A DNA stretch of 64,000 bases, taken from positions 88,567,369-88,631,368 of the forward strand of contig OY979716.1 of NCBI GenBank assembly GCA_963855995.1, given 5' to 3'. This document shows, one piece after another, positions 1-10,949 of this stretch. Position 1 is the stretch's first letter; every line of letters starts with the position of its first letter. The stretch comes from Muricea muricata (Eukaryota > Cnidaria > Anthozoa > Malacalcyonacea > Plexauridae). Both the position numbers and the translations under genes were made by a program. Under the pieces are notes generated by a model. The model had not been told where the DNA came from, did no database searches, and saw only the letters and a program-made list of their open reading frames with translations.

Positions 1-126
1 TCACGTACTTTTTTACATCGTTCTTTCCGTGGCATGTCAGTCTTTGGTTAATGTCAAACGCTGTCTGAAATCTTTTAAAAATGTGCACAGTGCACTTTTT
101 AAAAAATATAAATTTAGTCTTTAAAA

Positions 127-295
127 AAGTGCACCAGTAGCGTAGAAAGATCGATAATTGGGGGGCACATATTCATATATTCAAATTCACATACCTTAAA
201 AACTAACGATTTCAAAAGAAATTAATAATGCAGAACACGAATATATGAATATGTGCCCCCCCAATTATCGATCTTCCTACGCCACTGAAGTGCAC
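127..295. mobile_element. hAT-type MITE with 8-bp target duplication
   Basis: A 153-bp foldback at 135-287 begins CAGTAGCGTAGAAAGATCG and ends with the inverted counterpart CGATCTTCCTACGCCACTG. Both flanks carry the same 8 bp, AAGTGCAC (127-134 and 288-295). CAG(T/G)GGCGTAG-like termini and 8-bp duplications are the known hallmark of the hAT superfamily. The inverted arms run about 50 bp and include a GGGGGGCACATATTCATATATTC block. It has no coding capacity, so it must have moved with a transposase supplied elsewhere. Confidence 0.85.
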
Positions 296-720
296 TACAA
301 GGAATCGTTCACAAATCAAAACTTAGAATCATACTATAAGCGATTTAGTTAAACGTGGAATGTGTAAAGAATGCTTACCTGTGCAAAATATGCTCAATAT
401 TTCTCAATACAATATCTTTTGCAATACCGTAAATTTTAAAATTTAAATTAGGTTATTATATATGGCTCAGTGTTAGGAAAAAGCATAACAAGATGACAAT
501 ACTTCATGTAGAAGATTATATGTAATTAAGAAATCGTACTGTTGGTATTTGGGGAGCATAGTGTGAGCAATAACTTTACGACAAGTTAAATTTGTTTCGA
601 GGGCATAGAACTGTTAATTTTATAGCAGGGCGCTTTTTCCCAAATTACAGCTCATTCGAAGAACGTTTCCTCAATTAAAAAGGGCACTTTACCTGTGAGT
701 AAAGGGCACCATTCGTGTGA
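296..720. other. AT-rich spacer, nothing recognised
   Basis: No open frame, repeat pair or RNA-like structure that I can support was seen in this interval. Confidence 0.5.
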
Positions 721-730
721 TTTTAAAACT

Positions 731-781
731 TGGGGGGCCTTGGCCCCCTTGGCCCCCCCCCCCCCGGTTCCTACGCCCCTG
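731..781. mobile_element. Right terminus of a hAT-like element
   Basis: A G/C run (GGGGGGCC..., then about 15 C) is followed by GGTTCCTACGCCCCTG ending at 781. Its reverse complement, CAGGGGCGTAGGAACC, is a typical hAT terminal sequence. The matching left end was not found between 1 and 730, so the element starts before the window or is decayed. Confidence 0.5.
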
Positions 782-1050
782 CTTACAGGAAGATCATCTT
801 GTATGGACAACGTCCCTTTTCATATACTTGTTATGCATATGGAGCACTGAAAAATTTTTGGTCTAGGGAAGCAGTTTTTGTCAGCTCTCAATCAGAAACC
901 CATTATGAACGTCTGGTGTTTGTTGAAGAGAAAAGTTATGATGATGGCAAGCAATATTCATCGAAGAATAGCCTTTGTGAAGCAATTCAAAGTTTCACAG
1001 CTGCTGTACACAAAGGTACCATCAAAAGATCAATAGACTTAATAAAGTAA
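782..1050 (+). CDS. Unrecognised coding-like exon fragment
   Basis: An open frame runs from the hAT terminus to the stop at 1050, with a possible acceptor (TTACAG) at about 782-787. The peptide contains a segment starting YGQRPFSYTCYAYGALK and is not low-complexity, which makes it look like a real protein piece. I do not recognise the family. A short further reading at about 1210 (MTDSNEEIYLSKFEE) might be the next exon. It could equally be chance ORF in transposon debris. Confidence 0.25.
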
Positions 1051-2049
1051 TTGGTGCTAAGAGGGGTTATTTTCAGTGCTAGCCACGTAAAACAGATCTA
1101 AAACTAGCATGTACATTTGGCATGCAAATTCTAACTTCTGCATACACTGAGGAACCCATGCAACTAGATCGCTTACATTTTGTTGAATAGCATAAAGCAA
1201 GTTATACATCATGACTGACAGTAATGAAGAAATCTATCTCTCAAAATTTGAAGAATCACACTTATGAGGAAGCTGCGACTAAGAAATCAGGTAAGAATAA
1301 AACTATTCCACATAATATTACAATTGGCTTTTCGCTCTGGTGGTGAGCTTTGTGTGTACAGTATGTACAACAATTGTCTGTATTTGATAGCATGACGCAC
1401 TTGAGTGTATAACCTGTGCATGGCGAATAAACTGGATCAATTGTTTGAAATCACGCATGTCAAAGTGTTTTGTTACGATAGACTGATTGTTATTAAATGA
1501 CCTCAAAAAACATATATAACATTATATATGCATGACTTAATGAATTGAAAATGAACCCAAAAAATTAGTAGGTGCGGTTTTAAGTTCGTTAGTTCGAATG
1601 CTGGATACAAGAACGTTGTCAGCTCTTGAACGACATTCAGAGTTTATCATTTCATTGAAGACGTTACGAATGGAATCCAATAAGAATTGATTGATATGCT
1701 AAAGGTCTGCAAGGAAGAGCTATATTTGACTTCAATGGCATTGTTATGTGTCAATATTAGGGAGCTTAAGATCAACAATGTGGCAAGTTGGAAGACGTTG
1801 TGTCAATATATAAGTACAGGAAGAAGCTTTTTGGAATTTGATTGTTTTAATAACCATTTGAAGCTTGTTTGAGTAACTTACAAATATTTTTGTTGGCCAA
1901 AACGATATGCTTTCTGCTATAAGTTGGACTTCCAAAACGCTTCTTACGTCGTAGCATGCTTTCGCGTTGCCCAAGGGACGTGATAATTCTCAGTTTAAGG
2001 TTCTATTTGGCATGGCTACGCACTATTAGCATGGCTTGAAGACACCATG
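1051..2049. other. Spacer, no supported gene
   Basis: Only short open frames on both strands (for example 1687-1872 and 1744-1974), overlapping each other and matching nothing I know. It may hold the decayed remainder of hAT-1, but I could not align it. Confidence 0.4.
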
Positions 2050-4745
2050 ACTTCCTCAGATAAACTGTCATTGTCAATTTGAGGTTCCTCGTCATCGAGT
2101 CTGTCTCTTTGGCGAAGAAGACGGTTGGTCTGCCTTTCTACGGTGCTTTCTTCCAGTGTATATTTCGACCGCACGATCTATAATCGATTCTCTTTCTTCC
2201 GTGCTCCACAAGCTGTTGTTTTCATACACGATTAACGCTTCATTTATAGTGTTGTGTCGCATTGACAATCGTTTGTCTGACAAAATGTTTGCCACAACAC
2301 TAAATGTTCACTCGACAGCCGAATTCGAGCCAGAAATACTTATAATAAGGCTAGCTAACTTGCAAAGATTTGGAAACTCTTGGTGACGATTCCATAAAAT
2401 AGACTGCCATAAAGGCTTTGCTTCAACCAACTTAGTGTAGTAGCTTCTAACATAATTCTTGAAGCATTTCCACTCCTCCAAGGCATGGGGAAATATCAAA
2501 AGATGCAAGTGATAGTGGCTCTTCACAGTGACTGGCAGTGATGTTGATGTCATCAATTCCAAACTCTTTATCTAAGGTCCAAAATGCTGGGTCAATCCAC
2601 CGCATTTTGGGAAAGATTTCATCATCATACAAAGCAAAGAGATCCTTCAAAGTCGTAATAACTGCAGGAATAACTTTCTTCTTGATTTCGCATATCTTTC
2701 CCAAGCACTGATCTCTCTTAAAGCCATCCATTGAAAACTCAACCGTGACGTATTCTCGGTTTTGCTTCTCTTTTTTCTTGTGCCCAGTCTTCGTAGACTG
2801 GCCTTTGGCAACACCGTCTTCAGTAACGTGGTATCTACTGACATAACTATCAAGAAACTCTTTTTCTTTGCCAATCTCATCTTCTTTTTCACGAAGCTGC
2901 AAGATACTTCTTTTTACTGGCGACGTAACTTTGTTTGGCATAAGAGTGTCTGCTTCAAACACCAATAACATAGGGGCAAGTTGTTCCAGCAAATCTAAGT
3001 ACATGTCAACGGTGCACATAAAGGAATAAGATTTGAACTTTTTTAACAGGCCAGTTATCTTAGCACAGGTATTGGCTGCCATTCCTCGAGGGTCGGTCAC
3101 TGCATTTTCGTAAGCAAGTGTTTAGGCTGGCCATGTTTCAAGTAAATTCTTGAAACCTTGAAGGCGATGATTCTCGAAATGAGTACCGTGGATCTTGGGC
3201 ATTGGGTAGTAGTAGATTCCAAGATTTTGTGCACAGTCAGCTACCTGTGCTTTTATCTTTCCAGAATTCTTTAAAAGTTGAAAGTTCGTTTTATAAAATT
3301 TTTCCACAGCTTCAAATTCGATGATGCTTAATGATGATTTTACTGCGGGTTCAATCCAGTGATTTGTGCAGTGAATGGTTAACAGCCATGATCGATCGCA
3401 TTTCATTTGTGTAAGGACTCCACGATACTTTCCTGTGTTGACAATGGCACCATCTGCGGTACAGCTTACAAGTTTCCCTTCGTATTCTTCATTTGAGAGC
3501 TCAAATGGCCCAGTTTCTTCAAATAGACTGTTAATGCCTTTTACAATAGCATCTGCGCTCCCGCCACCAAATTTCTCTATTTCAAGAAGGCTTGCAACTA
3601 TATATACTGGAATGCCATTTCTCTCTGTGCGAATAAGGACAAGTTCCTTCTCTGATTTTGTTTTTTGGGCTTGACTGCCCTCGCTAAAGAGCGAGAAGAG
3701 AAGAAGTTTAAACTACCCAAGATTGTCGACAGCACACTTTTCTTTTACAGCTTTACCGATGCAGTGGACAAACTCCCTTCCTGTTCTTCCATTTTCAGAT
3801 CTTTTGACAAGTCGGACACTGTTGGCCTTCACACATTTAACGACCAACACCTTGAAATGGCCATTTCGTACGCACATTTTACAAGCTTTCGGTAGGCGTC
3901 ATTTGTTGATTTTTAAAGGCAAGATGTATACGTTTTTTAACTGAGCGTATTTTGTTTTACGAAAAACAGATACGCCTGGTTTTAAACAAGTCGACTTGGT
4001 AGAAACAGAAGTGCTTTTTTAAACAATTATGGCCTTGCAATCTTGCATGGTGTGTTCGTTTAATTGACAGTTATAGAACAAAAACAACTGCACTGGAAAC
4101 ATGAGGCTATTTTCGTCTTGATTTTCACGCAAGAACATAATTGCGCTTTTCTTCCCGTTAAAATCTTTCCCTTAATTTTATAAACTCAGGATGTTCAAAC
4201 TGAAAAGACTCATGAATTCTAAATCAATCCAATTTCGCCAGGTCTGTGTGAAAAGTATTTTGTTTTAATTCGGTTGTTAACGATAATCTTTACAAGTGCC
4301 ATGATACGAAGGTATAATATTTCAGCAATATAACAATTCTACCATACTACAAGTATTATTTATTGTTAAGTATTTGTTTGGTTTTTATGAGGCCCACAAA
4401 GATTTATTTTTAAAGTATTGTTACGTTGCCACCTCTTGATTTCGGTTGTGAGATTATTTGTTCACTCGCAGGACATGTGCTTTCAATCTGCAAAGCAATA
4501 CAATGTCCTTCGCTTTCCAGATGCCGATTAACTCTGTGTTTACTGACATAGTTCGTTCCTTCATTGTATGATTTGACAGATTTTTTCACTGTTCATTTAC
4601 AATTTGGGTGCTGGAACAACGCCACTTCGTTTCGTTGGCAAACTTCACACCACACAAAATTCACAAAGTTTCGGTCTCCATTGGTAATTGATTTATAACC
4701 AATTACCCATGTTTGCCCCATTTCGTAAATGTTACCAAATCAACC
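2050..4745 (-). pseudogene. hAT-2 transposase relic (zinc-finger protein 862/KIAA1586-like)
   Basis: A hAT-family transposase read on the minus strand through several frames. The N-terminal part (about 4745-4437) has a zinc-finger-like CEVC...HPNC...HLESEGH pattern. About 3895-3130 contains KACKMCVRNGH, a CTADGAIVNTGKYRGVL segment and LLTIHCTNHWIEPAVK, matching the conserved middle of animal hAT-derived proteins. 3100-2447 is the central part. The C-terminus at 2390-2092 reads ISGSNSAVE, then after a frameshift MANILSDKRLSMRHNTINEAL, the classic hAT dimerisation region. Stops (for example near 3717 and 3122) and frameshifts (near 2550 and 2300) make it non-functional. Its right terminus appears to be at 4877, inside hAT-1. 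The gene covers most of the usual hAT length. Confidence 0.75.
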
Positions 4746-4837
4746 GTATTGCTGGTCATTATACCGAAAGTGCTACACGCTTGTGTAAAAAAAAATTTGT
4801 AGCGTGGTTTACAAACTTGCGCACGTGATAAAGCATG

Positions 4838-4885
4838 CACGGGCGCGATCGCGCCCCCCCCCCATCGGAACGCGCTGCTAACATT
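4838..4885. mobile_element. Probable right terminus of hAT-2 inside hAT-1
   Basis: The hAT-1 reading (…EFPNVS) stops abruptly at 4878. The adjoining sequence, read on the minus strand, is CAGCGCGTTCCGATGGGGGG followed by GGCGCGATCGCGCC, a GC-rich hAT-like end starting with CAG. The predicted 8-bp duplication would be CTAACATT (4878-4885). I did not find its partner on the left, so the assignment to hAT-2 is inferred from position and orientation. Confidence 0.45.
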
Positions 4886-5604
4886 TGGAAATTCTCCCAG
4901 GAGATGTTTAAAGCATATGGCAAGCTTGTGATTTGCACAGCCAATCCAAACTGACAAAGGTACAGCATGCTTTAGCAGTTGTTTTAACTTTTAATCCCCC
5001 TTGATCTCCAAAGTTGACATTTGTTGTATCCATACAGGAAAAACGATAGCTCAAAATCGATACCTCAATGCTTTCAAAAAATTCTACTAGGACCTTCAAG
5101 ATATTTTGGGCCGAAAGGGACGTTCCAACCAGTTTACTCACTGGAAGGATGCCAATGAAATGGTCTTTTATTTTCCCTGTGTGTTCAAACGTTGCATAAA
5201 TCGCCAACTGCTCAGTAAAAGTTGTGTCCTGTGTTTTGTCACTGAAAAGGGTGAAAGGCCTACACTTTAATGATGCCAGGAGGGGTAGTTTCACATGTTC
5301 ATCCATGATTTGAATACACTTTTGAAGAAAGTCAGGTGACATGAAAGTTCCATTCTTTGGAGAAGTTAACAGATGGGTTTGTAACTTTTTTCCCCCACAT
5401 GCGCTGACCAGGTCAGCAAGAGTTTTAAAATTGTGAGTCTGTGCCCAGTTTTTACTTATCAAGACCCAAGTGATACGAAAGAAGCTGTTGAGAATAAATC
5501 GGTTGGTCTGTGTTTTCTGTACTTCGGGTGCTAAACTTGCATTTTACATCATTCTCCAGACATTCTCATGTCGTTTACTGAGCTTGTCATAGGCTGATTT
5601 ATTC
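4878..5604 (-). pseudogene. hAT-1 transposase, middle part (RNase H-like domain)
   Basis: The minus strand from 5604 encodes SAYDKLSKRHENVW, then from 5462 ISKNWAQTHNFKTLADL, FTLFSDKTQDTT (position of the first catalytic aspartate in hAT proteins), QLAIYATFEHTGKIKDHFIG, and CMDTTNVNFGDQGGLK. After a frameshift near 4960 follows WIGCANHKLAICFKHLLGEF. This arrangement is typical of animal hAT-derived proteins of the KIAA1586/ZMYM-like group. The N-terminal half is at 21299-22564. The join across the inserted transposon is in frame through a single TAA target triplet. The C-terminal half is missing after 4878. Confidence 0.75.
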
Positions 5605-5607
5605 TTA

Positions 5608-5641
5608 GGCCAAACAAAATAAAATGTTGGTTTCAGGTTTC
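5608..5641 (+). repeat. Left terminal inverted repeat of the undescribed transposon
   Basis: 34 bp starting GGCCAAACAAAATAAAATG and ending GGTTTCAGGTTTC. It matches the reverse complement of 21262-21295 except for TG versus CG and TT versus CT near the middle. Confidence 0.85.
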
Positions 5642-5906
5642 CGACCGACCTGCTGAAAATATGACTGACCATAAACATTTTATTGACATTTTCTTTCTAG
5701 TATTTTTGTGATTTTACACAAAGAACAGAAGAATAGTTTCTAGCCCTCGCCGGTGATTTCGCTCGGCATGTCTAATCTCGCGTGGCGTGTTTAAACACGC
5801 GTGACCAACGACGCGTGACAATTATTCATAAACAATGGCGGCGCTTGGACTTGATGAAAGAAGTCCAGCGTCGCTTATTGTTTTTGTTATTTGAAAATGT
5901 GTGCAT
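5642..5906 (+). promoter_or_regulatory. CpG-rich leader before the transposase-like gene
   Basis: This 265-bp stretch between the left inverted repeat and the first ATG includes a locally CpG-rich block at about 5745-5815 (CTCGCGTGGCG, ACACGCGTGACC, GACGCGTGAC). That stands out against the AT-rich surroundings. The position fits a promoter and 5' leader. No TATA box or defined site was identified. Confidence 0.35.
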
Positions 5907-8370
5907 ATGGCGGAGACAAGATCATACTTAACGGTGAATGACGGAAAACAAATTAAGGACATGTTATCGGAATATAATGATAGGGTATGTTGCTGTGTGC
6001 CCACTTCAGCGGCAACTTCGAATGACGCGATAAATATTGATAAAGGTCCTTGGACTAATATTGATATCAACTCCTTGTTAACTTTTGGCCAGTTAAGGTC
6101 CTTAACGGGTGTTAAAGTTGTGAAACTCGTGCTTGAAAATTTGCGAACGGTTGAACCTGACCGGGAAAAGCCATTGAGAGATTACAGAGACGTCCTAGGG
6201 TACCGGAAAAAGGCACCTCCTAAGCGCACACTTGCCAGGTGAGTGAATAAAAAATTTGCATGGACATTCGATGAAAAATTCATTATTCATGGTAATTTAA
6301 ATCATTATGGTTAGTTAAAATTTATGAACTGTATTTTTTAGCAATATATTTGCTTAATGCTTATGTAGTTCCGGAATGAAAGATCCATCTAAGTTGACGG
6401 GCAAAGATGAAATTTATAATCTAGTCATCAATATGTTTGAAAGTCACGGAATTCGTTTCCTAGACATTGAAGAAGGCAAGCATGTTGCAACTGTAAGTTT
6501 CTACACGCTTTTAAATATATATTATATAACTGACATATAAATATAGTTGTTAGGAGTGATGAATGTACACTGAAATAATATTGTGGAATAAAAAATCTTT
6601 ATAGAAGATTTATCTGACAAACCAATTATAATTATTTATTGCCTCCACTAATCAAAATTTGTTAACTGCATTACAGCTTTATTCATTTAATTAATTCTAC
6701 CTAATTTTAAAACTATTCCTTATTGTTCACTATTCCTTGTAATTATACTACTGTTATTAAGGTTGCAACTGATGCTCTTTGGTACATAACTAATCAACAC
6801 CAGGTTATACAAATGGCAGCTGAACGCCAAGTATCCGTGAAGAAAGTTCCATTGTGGTGTGACAATTTTCAAGGATTCAATGACATTAAAAGAAAGAAAA
6901 TTAAAGAACAACCAATGAAGCGAGAATCTTTAAAATTTCATTCCGATTAGTAATTTTCTGTTTGTTTGCGACCATCAATAAGTTGCTATAAAGCATTTTG
7001 TGAGAAAATTGTTGAGCTTGCTGAGTGTCTGAAGAATTATGGAGAGTACTTGCAAGTCCAACTTGAAAATGCAAAGCAGAATCAATCTCTATCTCATCCT
7101 GTCAGAGAAGTAGCAACAAGTTGTTTTGTTAAACATCGACAACCATGTTCTGACAATGTGTCAAATATATACCAACCACTAGATTATATTCTCAAGCATA
7201 CAAAACTTCTGGAGCCAGTGCTATTTAATGAAAGTAAACATCTAACACAGCCATTTTCTAATCCCCTTCAACAGTTTCATTTCGTCTCAAAGCTTAGCTT
7301 GTCTATGCCAGTAGATACACTTTACTATTGTCCTGGTGGTTCAAAATATGGTGTCCTATATGTTTGGCATGTGAACCCAAACAGAACTGTAGATGATGAC
7401 AAACTACAAACAAGTAGAGTGGTAACAAAATTGCAACCTCTTTTACCAGTATATCACACACGTCAGATGAAAAGAGATTTCAAAAAGGAGTTCTTTCTTT
7501 AAAAATATATATTTATGATAATAACAATTTATCTAAATTTATTACTGTCACTGCCTATTAAAAAATTTTTTTTATCATTCATTTTGAAAAGGTTTGAAAA
7601 TTTGACCGGTTTGAATGGCACTGTAATAGATTCAATCTATTCTGAACTGACAAGTGATGCTTCAACAAACCTTAACCGTGAAATGGACCAACGAATTCAG
7701 CTTGCAATGCAAGGGGAGCCTGGAATAATTGTTGATTTACGAAAAATGAACAAGGGAAGGCCTGGTGAAACATTTCAGAACTTTTTTTCTGATGGAGGAA
7801 GTAGTGAATGAGGTGAAAATACTGTATACTATAATTAACAAAATATAATGTTTATATATAATATATATAAATATTATATTTTGTCAATTGTTTACCATAA
7901 AGTCAGTCAATGTTTGTAAATTAATTGGAAACTCCAAATATTCTACAAAATATATTATACTTATTAGGGTACTGCTGCTAATGAAAGACGACATGGTGTG
8001 GCTCACTTATCTGAATGGTTGTCCTTGGCAGATATGATTGAAAAAGTCAAGGAACGATGCCCTGAAGGAACGGAAATTCCCAGCAAAGCATTAGTTCGCT
8101 TGCAATTTGCACCCAGAAATAAATATACGCAACGAGCACTCAGTTTCACTGGGAGATTCCAGCTGCACTACAAGATTCAAGTATGTGCGGATATACATGA
8201 TTCAATAGTATTAATTTGAATATATTACAGTAATGTACCCATTATATCAAGTACAGAACCTGTGATAATTTAATATGGGAGTTCAAAAACATCTTTTAAT
8301 AACAAAGTTTAAAAATGTTCTTCATTACACTTTGTTCGAATTGCATTTTAATTAAGGAATTGCATTTTAG

Positions 8371-9013
8371 GTCCGTCAATTAAGAGCATCACATCCGGAT
8401 GCACACTTTTGTGCTGCAATTTTCAAGTATTTTAGAGCACGGATATTGATGGTTCGACAACAAGCAGATGTATATTTTGTTGATGACAAAGCTAAGATTC
8501 CCATTGGAAAGCCTGGATGTCCAATTTCTACTGGTGTGCGAGGGAAGAAAATGATCGTTCTTGCATCAACCACACTATCAGCCCTAGATCACGATATTGA
8601 AGCCCTTGGAAACATAATTCCAACTGTTTTCCAGCAACCTGAAATTCCAGAAAAGCTAGAAGGCTCTTGGTATCGTGGGAAAGTCAGCATTGACGTTCAT
8701 GATGCTGTGTTTGCTTCTGCTTACCGCTATCCAGCAACTATTATTAAAATGAGTGGCCAAGCGACCAATGCAAAGCATTCACCGTACCATTTCAAGTCCA
8801 GTGATGGTGGAACTGAACACCATACCATTCTCGTTAAAGTGCAACTAGGTTTAATTGCATTGTTTAAGATGTTAAACCTAGATATGGTCATAGCAGCACG
8901 GTGTGCACCAGGCCAAAGTTGGACAAACCCAGTTGAAAGACAGATGTCTATTCTAAATATTGCTCTTCAAAATTGCGCCCTTGAAAGGTCATGGTGTGCA
9001 GATGACATTGAAA
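8371..9013 (+). CDS. Catalytic-core exon (D-105-D-43-E pattern)
   Basis: This 214-codon exon has an acceptor TTTTAG before 8371 and a donor GTAAGG after 9013. It encodes YFVDDKAKIPIGKPG (aspartates at 8482-8487), STGVRGKK, a serine/threonine-rich TTLSALDHD, then SSDGGTEHH (aspartate at 8803-8805) and SWTNPVERQMSILN (glutamate at 8935-8937). About 105 residues separate the first two acids and 43 the last two. VDD, SDGG and NPxER are the kinds of motif that hold metal-binding residues in RNase H-fold transposases and integrases. Histidines follow the second aspartate. The exon is open throughout and looks better preserved than its neighbours. Confidence 0.7.
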
Positions 9014-9562
9014 GTAAGGTTTAACTGATAAAAATTTGTGTATTAAGGTTCAAACATATATTCAAATATATAATTTATATTTGAAAGTTTTAGTCAATTT
9101 TTTCATTACTTGTGACCACAGACGTACTGAAGAAATGCTCGTCAATGAAAGACATTCGAATAGCAATGGACAAGAAGCCAGAGATCAAGGATGCATGGCA
9201 AGAATCTATCAAAGGTGTTCTTGAGATAGTATCACAACGGTTCTCACGGCTGAAACTAAAAGACGAACCTGTAAGTAGTGCCATTACAGAGATTTACAGT
9301 GCAATAAGAGATTAACTAAATTCTATTAAAAGTGCATTACACAAGAACTTTAGTGGTCCTATTGAAGGCTGTTTCACGTTTCGAATTATGCCTGTTCTTA
9401 GTTTAGAATTCTCAACTCTACAACAGTGGATGATGTTGCAAAAGTGGTGGAATATTTAAAGAATATGTTTCCAGGGCTTGATCCTTTAACAGTCACTAAA
9501 GTTCAAGCTATGGAAAACCAAACTCTGAGTGCATGGATGGAAAAACACTGTCGTGTAAGACA

Positions 9563-9825
9563 ATTTATTATATACTGAGTGTCAAAGTTCATTTACTCCT
9601 GTTTCTTATTGGTTAAGAACGTATCACGTGATAGTAGAGAAATTCTACTGTCTCCCTGGCAACGTAGCCAAGCGGTGGACATTACTTTTATTCACCAGTA
9701 AACAGCAAATCCACAGAGCCTCACGGAGCCTCACGGAGCCTTGTCAGGTAAAAGGTAATCCTTTTTATACATGTTTGATTGATTTGTGGTACTTTTCTTC
9801 TCTTTTGACACTCAGTATATAATAA
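9563..9825. mobile_element. Intronic MITE-like inverted repeat
   Basis: TTATTATATACTGAGTGTCA (about 9566-9585) is repeated inverted at about 9806-9828. The element lies in the intron between the exons ending 9554 and starting 10086. An internal short direct repeat, CCTCACGGAG, occurs at 9719-9740. No coding capacity. Superfamily not assigned. Confidence 0.5.
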
Positions 9826-9827
9826 AA

Positions 9828-9974
9828 TACTTATTGACTGAAACCTCGGGAAAGCAGTATGTTTTGTGGACCCTTGACTGTCGATGTTTCCCTCGGCTTC
9901 GCCTCGCCTCGGGAAACATCGACAGTCTCTGGTCCACAAAACATACTGTTTCCCTCGGTCTCAGTCAATAAGTG
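9828..9974. repeat. Palindrome with CpG-rich apex
   Basis: Two arms of about 65 bp (ACTTATTGACTGAAACCTCG at left, mirrored by CGGTCTCAGTCAATAAGT at right) surround an apex reading CCTCGGCTTCGCCTCGCCTC. The near-perfect pairing predicts a strong hairpin or cruciform. It lies in the same intron as the preceding MITE. Confidence 0.7.
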
Positions 9975-10212
9975 TTAAATGTCTTCCAGGTAATGTATTA
10001 TTAAGCGTAACTATTTACACATAATTATAATTTTATAAAGTGAATTAAATTAAGTCAAATCAGCTCATCTACATGTATTTTTCAGATTCGCAAATGTGGT
10101 GTAATTAATTGCTGCTCAGCGAAGCTTGCAGAAGACTTAAGATGGTTGCCGGATCCAGTCATGAACAAAGAAGGAGATCATTACCTTCAACTGGAAGCAG
10201 TGATTGATACCA

Positions 10213-10500
10213 CCCTTACAAAAATATTCTATAGAATATTCTATTGGAATATCCTATTGCATATTCTATGGCATATTCTAAACGATTTTGGAACATATTC
10301 TATGGGATATTCAATAGGATTTTTAATGGAACATTCGATACACTTTTATAGAATATTCTATGACATATTCTACAAGATTTTTGAACATATTCTATGGGAT
10401 ATTCTATAAGATATTCTATGGAATATTCATTATACTGTCATAGAACATTCTATAGAATATTCTATGGCACATTCTGTTAAGTTCTATAAAGGAGTTAATA
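10213..10500. repeat. CACTA left end: terminal repeat and subterminal palindromes
   Basis: After the 25-bp terminal repeat, the palindromic words TTCTATAGAA, GAATATTC and variants (TATTCTATGG, GGATATTC) repeat about every 15-20 bp to roughly 10,490. The array is mirrored at the right end (about 19,990-20,362). Confidence 0.8.
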
Positions 10501-10949
10501 GAATATATTTTGTGGACCAAAATTTGTAAAAGATTCTATTATACAGTATACCTGTTTTCTGTATATATGAGATATATCTATTAGAAATATCCAAATAAAT
10601 TTTGCATGCACATTGTTCTCTACTAAACTAAGCACTGACCAGTAAAACTTTTGAAAGAATATTTTATTTGACTAAAAGTTAAGCATTCAGTTATTGTTCA
10701 CATTTGATTTTTGTTTACTTTTTTCAACTTTGATAATATTGTTTATTCGCGTTGTCATTACTTTTCTCACTTCGTTCTCTTTGCATCCATACTTTTTGGC
10801 ACCATATTCTATATTTGAAATGCATAAAAAGTCAACTAAATATGCTTATACAAGCATCAGGTCAAGCTCCTGTTTGATGGGTGAGACAACAAAGTATGGC
10901 AAATCAGGGGGTAATACTGTACAGCTTAATGGGTTATTAAAATTATTTG

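Noticed and set aside
2762-2968. Plus-strand open frame rich in Phe/Leu
   Set aside because: Antisense shadow of the hAT-2 relic (poly-Lys/Glu coding on the minus strand gives Phe/Leu-rich frames).
3375-3944. Plus-strand open frames over the hAT-2 core
   Set aside because: The minus strand in the same interval reads recognisable hAT protein, so these are shadows.
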